From contig NZ_JABGBO010000003.1 of the NCBI RefSeq assembly GCF_013133775.1, positions 62,001 through 126,000 on the forward strand: 64,000 nucleotides of DNA. Direction: 5' to 3'. Shown piece by piece: positions 39,338-47,738 of this stretch. Position 1 is the stretch's first letter. Each line of letters starts with the position of its first letter. The notes beneath the pieces were generated by a model. That model was not told the DNA's origin, made no database searches, and worked only from the letters and a program-made list of their open reading frames with translations. The translations under genes and the position numbers were made by a program. This stretch comes from Pelistega europaea. GTDB taxonomy: Bacteria > Pseudomonadota > Gammaproteobacteria > Burkholderiales > Burkholderiaceae_B.

Positions 39338-39760
39338 ATGTTTAACCCTACTCGAGACCAAGTGCGTGAATTCTTTATGAATACATGGCAAAAACATCAA
39401 CAAAAAGCGGTTCTCACCCCGATTGAATCCATCGCACTTAAATGGATTTTGGAGCATCCTGAATACCAAGCCTTGTTATCATCAGAAGAAGCCAAGCAGA
39501 TGGATTTCACGGTTGGTGGAGGTCAAGTCAACCCTTTCTTGCATCTTTCCATGCATCTTGCAATTGAAGAACAAGTATCCATTGATAGCCCACCAGGGAT
39601 TAAAGCCATTTTCGAACAGCTTTCCGCACGCCGTAATCCACACGAAGCGATGCATGAGATTATGGAGTGCTTGGGTCAGGTTATTTGGGAATCTCAGCGA
39701 CTTGGAACTCCGCTGAATAATGATCTCTATATTGATTTACTGAAAAAACGGCTTTCCTAG
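39338..39760 (+). CDS. DUF1841 family protein
   Basis: 140 residues. MFNPTRDQVREFF, NPFLHLSMHLAIEEQ and AMHEIMECLGQVIWE are the family's conserved segments; the histidine/glutamate pattern HLSMHLAIEEQ and AMHEIMECL suggests a helical metal-binding bundle, though this is inference. The family is common in betaproteobacteria and uncharacterised. The M16 peptidase gene follows after 20 bases. No strong ribosome binding site is seen. Confidence 0.85.
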   Translation: MFNPTRDQVREFFMNTWQKHQQKAVLTPIESIALKWILEHPEYQALLSSEEAKQMDFTVGGGQVNPFLHLSMHLAIEEQVSIDSPPGIKAIFEQLSARRNPHEAMHEIMECLGQVIWESQRLGTPLNNDLYIDLLKKRLS

Positions 39761-39779
39761 CTAGCTCTCGTCAGTTACC

Positions 39780-42479
39780 ATGTTTAAACTCTTTTTACTT
39801 TTCATTCTATCTATGTTGTCAACAACGAGCCTTGCCATCACTAAAATTCAAACTATAGAGGGTATCACTGAATACCAGCTTGAAAATGGTCTTCAAATTC
39901 TTTTGATTCCTGATGCCTCCAAACCCAGTATGGCTGTTAATATGACTTACCGTGTAGGCTCTCGCTATGAACAATATGGTCGTACAGGCATGGCACACTT
40001 GCTTGAGCATTTGGTCTTTCGTGGAACAGCTCAATATCCGGATGCATTACAACAATTTTCTCAAAAAGGTTTGAGCGCCAATGGAAGTACTAATCAGGAT
40101 AGAACAAACTACTATGCTATTTTTTCTGCAAGTGATGAGACTTTAGAATGGTACCTACGCTGGCAAGCAGACGTAATGCAAAATATCACTATTGCCGATG
40201 CCGACCTAAAAAAGGAAATTGACATTGTATTAAATGAGCGAGAGCGTTCACAAAATGACCCTATGCAGGTCCTCTATGAGCGTCTCAAAGCCACTTCCTA
40301 TCAGTGGAATAATTCTGGCATGGCAATTATTGGGGCCCCCGATAATCTTAAAAATATGCGAGCAAGTGAGTTACTTGCTTTTTATCATCAATACTACCAA
40401 CCTGACAATGCCACTCTCATTATTGCAGGACAGTTTGATGAAGCAAAAACACTACAACTTGTTGATAGTATTTTTTCCCCTATCGCTAAACCTACTCGAG
40501 TACTGCAAATACCTGACACACTTGAACCCGTACAAGATGGCGAACGTTTCATTACTTTAAGACAGACTACAGGACAGCCCTTTATTGCTAACGTCTACCA
40601 TATTCCTAGTGCTGCCAGCCGTGATTTTGTGGCACTTGATATGGCAGTAAATATGCTGAGCGACCATCCTTCTGGAACCATTTACCGTCACTTGGTACAA
40701 GAACAAAAATTGGCAACTAATACTTTTGGCTCCACTGATGCACACTACCAAGGAGGCTTGGCATTATTTGGTGCACAATTAAGCAAAAATGAGGATATAG
40801 ATGCTGCACAACAAGCACTCAATCAATTAGTTGAAAACCTTGCTACCCACCCTTTTAGTGAAGAAGAGTTAAAACGCTCCCGGACTTATTGGCTTAATCA
40901 ATGGGAAAAACTCTATGCAAATACAGAGTTATTGAGTATAGGACTTAGTGAAGCAATCGCTGCAGGTGATTGGCGTTTATTTTTCTTAGAACGTGACTAT
41001 GTAAAATCATTGACCCTAGCACAAGTACAATCTACTGCTGAGAAGTACTTTATCCCAACCAATCGAAGCACAGGGCAATATATTCCTACAGAGAAAGTGG
41101 TGCTAGCCCCTGCCACAACTCCTCCAGATTTAACAGCTTTATTAGCCAATTACCAAGGCAATGCAATAAGTCAATCTGTCGCCGCTTTTGACACGTCCGC
41201 CGATAATATTCAGGCACATACCTTACATGGTTCACTGACCTTGGACAATGGCATTATTCATTATGCCTTACTCCCCAAACCTACACGGGGCAACCGTGTC
41301 TTTGCTAATTACCGCATCAAATTTTCGCAGTTAGAGAAACTTGCTCATCAAGCAACACTGTCTAGTTTTGCAGCTAGCTTAATGATGAGTGGAACGACCT
41401 CTCTCTCACAACAAGATATTCAAGACAAAATTGATGCCCTTAATGGAACTCTTAGTTACCATATCAGTGCTAACCAGCTTGTTGTGACACTCTCCACCAC
41501 ACAAGATTATCTAGCTGATTTACTGGCATTGAGTTTGGACATAATCCATGAGGCCAATTATCCTGAAGAAGAGTTTCAAAATTTTGTTGCGCAGGTGAGA
41601 CGTGCTATTAAAACAAATAGTGAAGAACCTGGTGCCAAGGCTGCCCAAGCTTTAAATCGTTATTTGAGCTCATTTCCTGCAGATGATTTTCGCTACGTAT
41701 TAACACCAGAAGAACATCTTGCAGCACTTGATGCGATTACACGAAAGCATTTAATTGAATTTAACCGTCAAAACTTCGGCGCAGGGAATATTGATATTGC
41801 AGTGGTCGGACGGTTTGAACCACAGACAGTGCTTGATATATTGAGTGACAGAATAAGCTCATGGAAAAAAGCACCTGAGTACCATTATATTGCTGACCCT
41901 TACGAAGACTATCCTAGTAAAGAATTTATTTTACATACACCCAACAAGCCTAATGGAGTGTTCTTGGGAAAATTATTACTTCCAATCCAAAACACCCATC
42001 CAGACTATCCGGCTTTAGTTATGGCGAACTATTTGCTCGGGGGAAGTGAAGCATCACGTCTTTTTCAATCTATTCGTGCAGACAAAGGGCTATCTTATAG
42101 TATAACTAGTCACATAAATGCCTCTTCTTTTGAGCCATCTGCTGAATGGACTATTCAAGCAATTTATTCTCCCTCTAACCGTGAGGCCATCAAGAAAACC
42201 CTTGCAGATACAATTAACTCCGTTCAGCAATCTGGTTTTACTCAGGAAGAGTTGAATAAGGGGATTCAAGCTGTCATCAACCTACGCGCCCTCTCTCGCT
42301 CTCAAGATAGTGCCCTAAGTGCAACTTGGCTAAGATACTTGGAAAGTGGGCGTGACTTCACTTGGCATAAACGCATGGAAGAGAGTTTTAAATCACTAAC
42401 ACTTGAACAAGTGAATGCGGCAGCTAAGAAGTACTTAAACTTTAGCAAAATGAGTAAGGCATTTGCAGATAGTCTGTAG
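39780..42479 (+). CDS. Periplasmic M16-family zinc peptidase
   Basis: 899 residues with two M16 repeats, the size of PqqL-like proteins. Signal peptide MFKLFLLFILSMLSTTSLA. The inverted zinc motif HxxEH is in MAHLLEHLVFRG (His73, Glu76, His77), with the third ligand expected in the NERERSQNDP region about 70 residues on. The second half (from about 480) lacks HxxEH and should be the inactive partner lobe. Degrades or processes peptides in the periplasm; the natural substrate is unknown. It follows the DUF1841 gene closely. Confidence 0.9.
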   Translation: MFKLFLLFILSMLSTTSLAITKIQTIEGITEYQLENGLQILLIPDASKPSMAVNMTYRVGSRYEQYGRTGMAHLLEHLVFRGTAQYPDALQQFSQKGLSANGSTNQDRTNYYAIFSASDETLEWYLRWQADVMQNITIADADLKKEIDIVLNERERSQNDPMQVLYERLKATSYQWNNSGMAIIGAPDNLKNMRASELLAFYHQYYQPDNATLIIAGQFDEAKTLQLVDSIFSPIAKPTRVLQIPDTLEPVQDGERFITLRQTTGQPFIANVYHIPSAASRDFVALDMAVNMLSDHPSGTIYRHLVQEQKLATNTFGSTDAHYQGGLALFGAQLSKNEDIDAAQQALNQLVENLATHPFSEEELKRSRTYWLNQWEKLYANTELLSIGLSEAIAAGDWRLFFLERDYVKSLTLAQVQSTAEKYFIPTNRSTGQYIPTEKVVLAPATTPPDLTALLANYQGNAISQSVAAFDTSADNIQAHTLHGSLTLDNGIIHYALLPKPTRGNRVFANYRIKFSQLEKLAHQATLSSFAASLMMSGTTSLSQQDIQDKIDALNGTLSYHISANQLVVTLSTTQDYLADLLALSLDIIHEANYPEEEFQNFVAQVRRAIKTNSEEPGAKAAQALNRYLSSFPADDFRYVLTPEEHLAALDAITRKHLIEFNRQNFGAGNIDIAVVGRFEPQTVLDILSDRISSWKKAPEYHYIADPYEDYPSKEFILHTPNKPNGVFLGKLLLPIQNTHPDYPALVMANYLLGGSEASRLFQSIRADKGLSYSITSHINASSFEPSAEWTIQAIYSPSNREAIKKTLADTINSVQQSGFTQEELNKGIQAVINLRALSRSQDSALSATWLRYLESGRDFTWHKRMEESFKSLTLEQVNAAAKKYLNFSKMSKAFADSL

Positions 42480-42550
42480 TATTGCAAAGAGTCGCAATAT
42501 AAATACCTACAAAGTGCCAATGAACTCAGTTACTCTCCATCATATACTCT

Positions 42551-42580
42551 AAAAAAAGCCCTAGCCATTACAGCTAGGGC
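42551..42580 (-). terminator. Intrinsic terminator of the DUF2325 / small membrane protein unit
   Basis: Read on the minus strand, GCCCTAGC and GCTAGGGC pair around a 7-base loop and run into seven T's. There is no T run on the plus side, so it serves a minus-strand transcript, which supports the small gene called upstream of it. Confidence 0.8.
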
Positions 42581-42717
42581 ACAACAAACCCGAAAAGCAC
42601 TCCTTGTACTTTCCATTTACGGAGGTTTATAAGAATCTTTCAGTGCAAGCGTCTCCTACCCCTCCGTGCACCTATAAAAACACATACTGAACAATCTGGC
42701 ACCGTTATTATTGGATA

Positions 42718-42867
42718 CTATTTATGGAACAGCTGCCAAGTAGGTTCTGATTTAATAAAAAACGAGTAATGGGTTTCCTCTCCTATCTGTTTTATCGAAA
42801 CACCAACTAAAGACCAAAGTACTACCAGCCCAAGTATTGCCATTAGCACATTATGTAATACACGCAT
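42718..42867 (-). CDS. 49-residue membrane protein, unrecognised
   Basis: A short frame that begins MRVLHNVLMAILGLVVLWSL, a signal anchor of about 20 hydrophobic residues, and then a polar tail of about 25 residues ending in WQLFHK. AAGGGA is seven bases before the ATG. It lies 127 bases beyond the DUF2325 stop and before a minus-strand terminator, so both genes probably share the Fur-controlled transcript. No family is recognised. Good translation signals, sensible topology and position between promoter and terminator support it; there is no homology evidence. Confidence 0.55.
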   Translation of the reverse strand: MRVLHNVLMAILGLVVLWSLVGVSIKQIGEETHYSFFIKSEPTWQLFHK

Positions 42868-42993
42868 ATTGATTTCCCTTCTGTCAATCTAAAAGTATTT
42901 GTCTTATTGGTCAAACCCATTACTCAAAACTTATTTTAGGCACCATCGTGGTGTACTTTTTATAGCGACACACCGATATGCGACTTTACCAAA

Positions 42994-43323
42994 CTACCTC
43001 TTACGGTTTGGACATTGTGCACATACATGGGGGCATTGTTCTAATGCCTGCTGCATACTACACACGGAACGCTTACAAGCAACGATAGGAATATTTTGCT
43101 TCTCTGCTGCCGAACGAAATGATTTCATTACATTGTGACCAAGAAAGTCCGTTAATAAAATCAATAACTGTGTTCCACTGGGTAAAGACAGATTTTTTTT
43201 CTGATGAGCAGGATCACGCCCGGTGATATGCTTGTTAATCTTAATATTGTGTGCTTTTAATACGTCTGGTAGATTACCTAAACGGTCTGCACCTACTACA
43301 ACAGCGTTCATTGCTAATTCCAT
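42994..43323 (-). CDS. DUF2325 family protein with cysteine-rich tail
   Basis: 109 residues when started at the ATG at 43323, where GGAG stands six bases upstream; longer starts at 43335 (ATG) and 43344 (TTG) place that site inside the gene. NAVVVGADRLGNLPDVLKAHNI and LLILLTDFLGHNVMKSFRSAA are DUF2325 segments of a Rossmann-like fold. The tail packs five cysteines (ACKRSVCSMQ, then CPHVCAQCPN), suggesting metal or redox binding. Biochemical role unknown. A near-perfect Fur box lies 37 bases upstream, so iron-dependent expression is likely. Confidence 0.8.
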   Translation of the reverse strand: MELAMNAVVVGADRLGNLPDVLKAHNIKINKHITGRDPAHQKKNLSLPSGTQLLILLTDFLGHNVMKSFRSAAEKQNIPIVACKRSVCSMQQALEQCPHVCAQCPNRKR

Positions 43324-43359
43324 AGCAGTCTCCATATTTAACAATAATGATATTCTAAA

Positions 43360-43374
43360 TGAGAATTATTATCA
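43360..43374 (-). promoter_or_regulatory. Fur box
   Basis: TGAGAATTATTATCA matches the 7-1-7 Fur consensus TGATAATNATTATCA at all but one position. It lies between the DUF2325 start and the divergent tetR start, closer to the former. Confidence 0.75.
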
Positions 43375-43442
43375 TTTCAATAAATTTTTTCTATCATTGG
43401 GGAAATCCACTATTTGCGTTGTAAAATGAACTCTATATAATT

Positions 43443-43460
43443 TAAACAAACGTTCGTTTA
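43443..43460 (+). promoter_or_regulatory. TetR-type operator palindrome
   Basis: TAAACAAACGTTCGTTTA is an 18-bp palindrome with one mismatched pair, placed 27 bases before the tetR start. It contains CAAAC-N4-GTTT, close to the PsrA-type fatty-acid regulator box. Likely binding site for the adjacent TetR protein. Confidence 0.6.
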
Positions 43461-43486
43461 ATAATCTTTTTGATTTATCCATCACT

Positions 43487-44179
43487 ATGACTAATAAGCT
43501 ACGGAAATCTGACATTACCAAGAAAAACATCCTTGATGTAGCCGAGCGTCTTTTTGTTGAAAAAGGACCAGAAGGGGCTTCCATGCGTGATATTACACAT
43601 GCAGCCAATGTCAATCTAGCCGCCGTAAATTACCACTTTGGCAGTAAAGATGAATTAATCATCGCAGTCATGAAACGTCGCCTTGGTGCAATTAATGCAG
43701 AACGGCTACGTCTACTAGATGAACTAGAATTACAAGCAAATGGCAAGCCAATTAAACCTTCAGCCCTAGTAAACGCCTTTTTCGGTTCTCTACTTGCTCA
43801 TGCTGGTGACGAGCAGCATGACGGAGGGATTTTCCTACGCTTACTGGAGCAGACTATGGTCAATCCTAGTAGCTTTATTAGTGCTATTGTGGCCAAGGAA
43901 AATGCTCTTGTGTTTGAGCGCTACAAACAAGCATTTTTTAAAGCCATGCCTGATGTTCCTGAAGAAGAAATTATTTGGCGCTTCCAATTTATGTTGGGAG
44001 CTACCTCATATGCCATTTCTGGCATTAAAGCATTATTAGAGGTTACTGAGCATAACCCTGTTAATTCGGCCAAGTTATATGATCACTACGACCATAAACT
44101 TAAGCCTCGTTTATTGAGTTTTATATTAGGAGGACTCCGTGCGCCTTTACCAGAATTTGAAAAACTTTCGCAAGTATAA
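43487..44179 (+). CDS. TetR-family regulator of the fad genes
   Basis: 230 residues. Helix-turn-helix at about 10-55: KKNILDVAERLFVEKG, then MRDITHAANVNLAAVNYHFGSKDELI. The C-terminal ligand domain is helical, with FLRLLEQTMVNPSSFI and FMLGATSYAISGI, as in regulators that sense acyl-CoA or fatty acids. The fadE start lies inside its 3' end, so the two are translationally linked. By context it is a repressor of beta-oxidation like PsrA or FadR of the TetR type; ligand is inferred. Confidence 0.82.
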   Translation: MTNKLRKSDITKKNILDVAERLFVEKGPEGASMRDITHAANVNLAAVNYHFGSKDELIIAVMKRRLGAINAERLRLLDELELQANGKPIKPSALVNAFFGSLLAHAGDEQHDGGIFLRLLEQTMVNPSSFISAIVAKENALVFERYKQAFFKAMPDVPEEEIIWRFQFMLGATSYAISGIKALLEVTEHNPVNSAKLYDHYDHKLKPRLLSFILGGLRAPLPEFEKLSQV

Positions 44180-46433
44180 AATCAGCCGTGATTTATTGAA
44201 AAAATTCTCGGCGGTCATGCCTTCTATGTCATCCACCGAAAAAGATGCTATTGAGGCAGGTACTGTATGGTGGGATGCTGATTTGTTTAGTGGTAAGCCT
44301 GATTGGAATAAGTTTATCAATATTCCAAAACCTACCCTCACCGCAGAAGAGCAAGAGTTTATCAATACACATGTCAAAAAAGTCTGCGCCATGGTGGATG
44401 ATTGGAAAATCACCACTCAGGATTATGACCTTACGCCAGAGACTTGGGACTATATCAAGAAAAATAAATTCCTTGGCATGATTATCCCTAAAGAGTATGG
44501 TGGCTTAGGCTTCTCCGCATTTGCTCACTCTGAGGTCATGACACAGCTGTCTACGCGCAGTTCAGCACTTGCTGTATCAGTTATGGTACCAAACTCTCTT
44601 GGGCCTGGCGAGTTACTTGCACATTATGGTACTAAAGAACAAAAAGACTATTATTTACCACGTCTAGCAGATGGTTTAGAAATTCCCGCTTTTGCTCTAA
44701 CTAGCCCTTGGGCTGGCTCTGATGCTGCGGCTATCCCTGATACGGGTATCGTATGTAAAGGAGAGTGGAACGGTAAAGAAGTTCTCGGCATTCGTGTCTC
44801 ATGGAACAAACGCTATATTACACTAGCTCCTATTTGCACCATTCTCGGTTTGGCATTCCATCTCTATGACCCAGATGGTTTATTGGGTGATAAACATGAT
44901 GTAGGCATCACTTGTGCCTTAGTACCTCATGACCATCCAGGTGTGGAAATTGGTCGCCGCCATTTTCCTCTCAACACTGCTTTTATGAATGGTCCTACCC
45001 GCGGTAAAGATGTCTTTATCCCTATGGATTTTGTTATCGGTGGTGTGGATATGGTAGGTAAAGGCTGGCGAATGCTCATGGAGTGTTTGGCAGCAGGCCG
45101 TTCTATTTCGCTTCCCTCATCAAATGTCGGCATATCTCAACTAGCTATGCGCACTGTTGGCGCCTATGCACGTATCCGTAAACAATTCAATATGAGTGTA
45201 GCGCGTTTTGAAGGAGTCGAAGAGGTACTTTCTCGCATGGCAGCCAATACTTATATGATTAATGCCACTCGCATCATGACTGCAGGTGCTGTTGATTTAG
45301 GCGAAAAACCTGCTATTCTTTCTGGTATAGCAAAATATCATGTAACAGAGACAGCTCGCAAGATTGTCAACGATGGTATGGATGTCATTGGTGGCAAAGG
45401 TATCTGCTTAGGTCCTTCTAACTTTCTTGGACGAGGTTATCAACAAATACCTGTCGGTATTACCGTCGAAGGAGCAAACATTCTCACACGTAGTTTAATC
45501 ATCTTTGGCCAGGGGGCTATTCGTTGTCATCCATATGTACTACGCGAGATTCAAGCAACCCAAGAAAAAAACAAAGACTTTGCACTAGATATGTTTGATG
45601 AGGCACTCTGGGGACATATAGGTCATGTCTTTAAAAATATGGGACGTACTTTACTCTCCAGTCTTATTGGTTCTACCTGGACTTCAGTCAAAGCAGATGT
45701 TGCTCCAGAAACTCGCATTTACTATAAGTACATTAATCGCCTCTCAAGTAATTTTGCACTCATGGCAGACATGGCGATGGCAATTTACGGTGGCAGTTTA
45801 AAACGTCGTGAAAAAATTTCTGCCCGACTAGGTGACGTTTTATCACATATGTACCTAGCCACGGCAACATTAAAACTCTACGAAGATCAAGGGCGCCAGC
45901 GAGAAGATTTACCAATGGTACGCAAAGCGGTACAAGAGCAACTTTATCTTGCTCAAGAGGCTTTATTCTCCATCTATGCCAATATGCCCAATCGATTTAT
46001 CGGCACAACATTGCGGCTAATTGGTTTTATGTGGGGACGTGTATTTAAGAAACCAGGAGATTATCAAGACCGTAAGATTGTTGAGAAAATCATCAAACCT
46101 TGCCCCACTCGTGACCGAGTGACTGCAAATTGTTATATTCCTGAAAATCCTGATGAGCCCGTCACTGCTATTGAAAAAGCACTGGTGGCGACCATTGATT
46201 GTGAACATCTTGATGCACGTATGCGTCGCGATGAGAAAAACGGCTTCTTCAAAGGTAATACCAATGTCAATGTCCGCGATATTTATGAAGCGGCATTTGA
46301 ACATGGGCGCATATCACAAGAAGAATATGAACTCATTAAAGAACGCAACCGTTTGCGCGATAAAGTTATCCATGTCGATGATTTCCCTCGCGACTTACGT
46401 GACCCTCGTGCCTTTATGCAAGTTAACTCATAA
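44139..46433 (+). CDS. fadE: Acyl-CoA dehydrogenase, FadE type
   Basis: 764 residues from a GTG at 44139 with AGGAGG five bases upstream; this start lies 41 bases inside tetR. First step of fatty-acid beta-oxidation, FAD-dependent. It matches the E. coli FadE core throughout: MSSTEKDAIEAGTVWWDADLF, YGGLGFSAFAHSEVM, NSLGPGELLAHYGT, FALTSPWAGSDAAAIPDTG and the long FadE-only C-terminal domain. It lacks the two N-terminal membrane segments of the E. coli protein, so it should be soluble or peripheral. fadI follows after 11 bases. Confidence 0.93.
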   Translation: MRLYQNLKNFRKYKISRDLLKKFSAVMPSMSSTEKDAIEAGTVWWDADLFSGKPDWNKFINIPKPTLTAEEQEFINTHVKKVCAMVDDWKITTQDYDLTPETWDYIKKNKFLGMIIPKEYGGLGFSAFAHSEVMTQLSTRSSALAVSVMVPNSLGPGELLAHYGTKEQKDYYLPRLADGLEIPAFALTSPWAGSDAAAIPDTGIVCKGEWNGKEVLGIRVSWNKRYITLAPICTILGLAFHLYDPDGLLGDKHDVGITCALVPHDHPGVEIGRRHFPLNTAFMNGPTRGKDVFIPMDFVIGGVDMVGKGWRMLMECLAAGRSISLPSSNVGISQLAMRTVGAYARIRKQFNMSVARFEGVEEVLSRMAANTYMINATRIMTAGAVDLGEKPAILSGIAKYHVTETARKIVNDGMDVIGGKGICLGPSNFLGRGYQQIPVGITVEGANILTRSLIIFGQGAIRCHPYVLREIQATQEKNKDFALDMFDEALWGHIGHVFKNMGRTLLSSLIGSTWTSVKADVAPETRIYYKYINRLSSNFALMADMAMAIYGGSLKRREKISARLGDVLSHMYLATATLKLYEDQGRQREDLPMVRKAVQEQLYLAQEALFSIYANMPNRFIGTTLRLIGFMWGRVFKKPGDYQDRKIVEKIIKPCPTRDRVTANCYIPENPDEPVTAIEKALVATIDCEHLDARMRRDEKNGFFKGNTNVNVRDIYEAAFEHGRISQEEYELIKERNRLRDKVIHVDDFPRDLRDPRAFMQVNS

Positions 46434-46444
46434 AAGGAGACACC

Positions 46445-47734
46445 ATGTCATTTAAACCTGTTTATATTGTAGATGGTGCTCGTACACCATTCCTGAAAAT
46501 GAAAGGAGGACGTGGTCCGTTCTCTGCTGCTGATATGGCTGTACAAGCAGCACAAGCCGTGATGTTACGCCAACCATTCAAAGCATCTGACTTATCAGAA
46601 GTTATTGTGGGATGTGCAGCACCTACTCCTGACGAAACCAATATCGGCCGTGTAGTAGGGCTTCGTGTAGGCACTGGTCATAAGGTTCCTGCTTGGACTG
46701 TCATGCGTAACTGCGCTTCTGGAATGCAAGCCATAGACTCTGCTATCGCTAATATCCAAAGTGGGCGTTCAGAATTAGTCCTTGCTGTTGGAACAGACGC
46801 TCTTTCTCGTGCACCATTACTCTTTTCTGAAAAAGCAGTAGATTGGTTGGCGCGTTTTAATAGTGCCAAATCTTTAGGTCAAAAACTCAGTGCATTCAAA
46901 CAATTTAAACTCAGCTACCTATCCCCTGTTATTGGTTTACTAAAAGGGTTAACCGACCCTGTTGTAGGTATTTCTATGGGGCAGACCGCCGAGAATTTGG
47001 CATATAAATTTTCTATTACTCGCCAAGAGATGGATGAATATAGTGCTCGTAGCCATGACCGCACTATCAGAGCAAAAAATAACAAAGGCTTTGTTGCAGA
47101 ACTCGTCCCTATGATTGATGCTAAAGGCAATCTTTACCAAGATGATGATGGTGTTCGTGATGACTCTACGGTTGAAAAGCTAGCCAAACTTAAACCTGTA
47201 TTTGACAGACCTTCTGGCAACATCACTGCAGGCAATAGTTCTCAAGTCACTGATGGTGCAGCAGTACTAATTTTAGCAAGTGAAGAAGCCGTCACAAAAT
47301 GGGGATTAAAACCTATAGCAAAGATTGTAGATACCCAATGGGCAGCATTAGATCCTAGTGAAATGGGATTAGGTCCTGTACATGCAACGGCACCTATTTT
47401 AGAGAGACATCAATTTGGCTTAGACGATATTGACTTGTGGGAAATCAACGAGGCTTTTGCGGCACAAACGCTAGCTTGCTTGCGAGCTTTTAACGATGAA
47501 GAATATTGTCAAACTCATTTTGGTCGTCCTGCCTTTGGGGAGTTAGACCAAGAGAAGTTAAATGTAGATGGTGGTGCCATTGCCATTGGACACCCTGTAG
47601 GGGCTTCCGGTGCACGTATTGTCTTACATCTTGTGCATGCCCTCAAACAGCGTAATCTCAAGCGTGGCATAGCAAGTATTTGTATTGGTGGTGGCCAAGG
47701 CGGTGCTGTATTAGTAGAACTTATCGAGGAGTAA
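46445..47734 (+). CDS. fadI: Acetyl-CoA C-acyltransferase, FadI/FadA type
   Basis: 429 residues. Thiolase for the last step of beta-oxidation. Nucleophile Cys90 is in NCASGMQAIDS; the histidine motif NEAFAAQ and the second cysteine motif GHPVGASGARI with CIGGGQGGA complete the site. The insertion between the halves and the length favour FadI over the shorter FadA. AGGAGA precedes the ATG; the next gene's ribosome site lies in its last codons, four bases apart. Confidence 0.9.
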   Translation: MSFKPVYIVDGARTPFLKMKGGRGPFSAADMAVQAAQAVMLRQPFKASDLSEVIVGCAAPTPDETNIGRVVGLRVGTGHKVPAWTVMRNCASGMQAIDSAIANIQSGRSELVLAVGTDALSRAPLLFSEKAVDWLARFNSAKSLGQKLSAFKQFKLSYLSPVIGLLKGLTDPVVGISMGQTAENLAYKFSITRQEMDEYSARSHDRTIRAKNNKGFVAELVPMIDAKGNLYQDDDGVRDDSTVEKLAKLKPVFDRPSGNITAGNSSQVTDGAAVLILASEEAVTKWGLKPIAKIVDTQWAALDPSEMGLGPVHATAPILERHQFGLDDIDLWEINEAFAAQTLACLRAFNDEEYCQTHFGRPAFGELDQEKLNVDGGAIAIGHPVGASGARIVLHLVHALKQRNLKRGIASICIGGGQGGAVLVELIEE

Positions 47735-47738
47735 TCAC

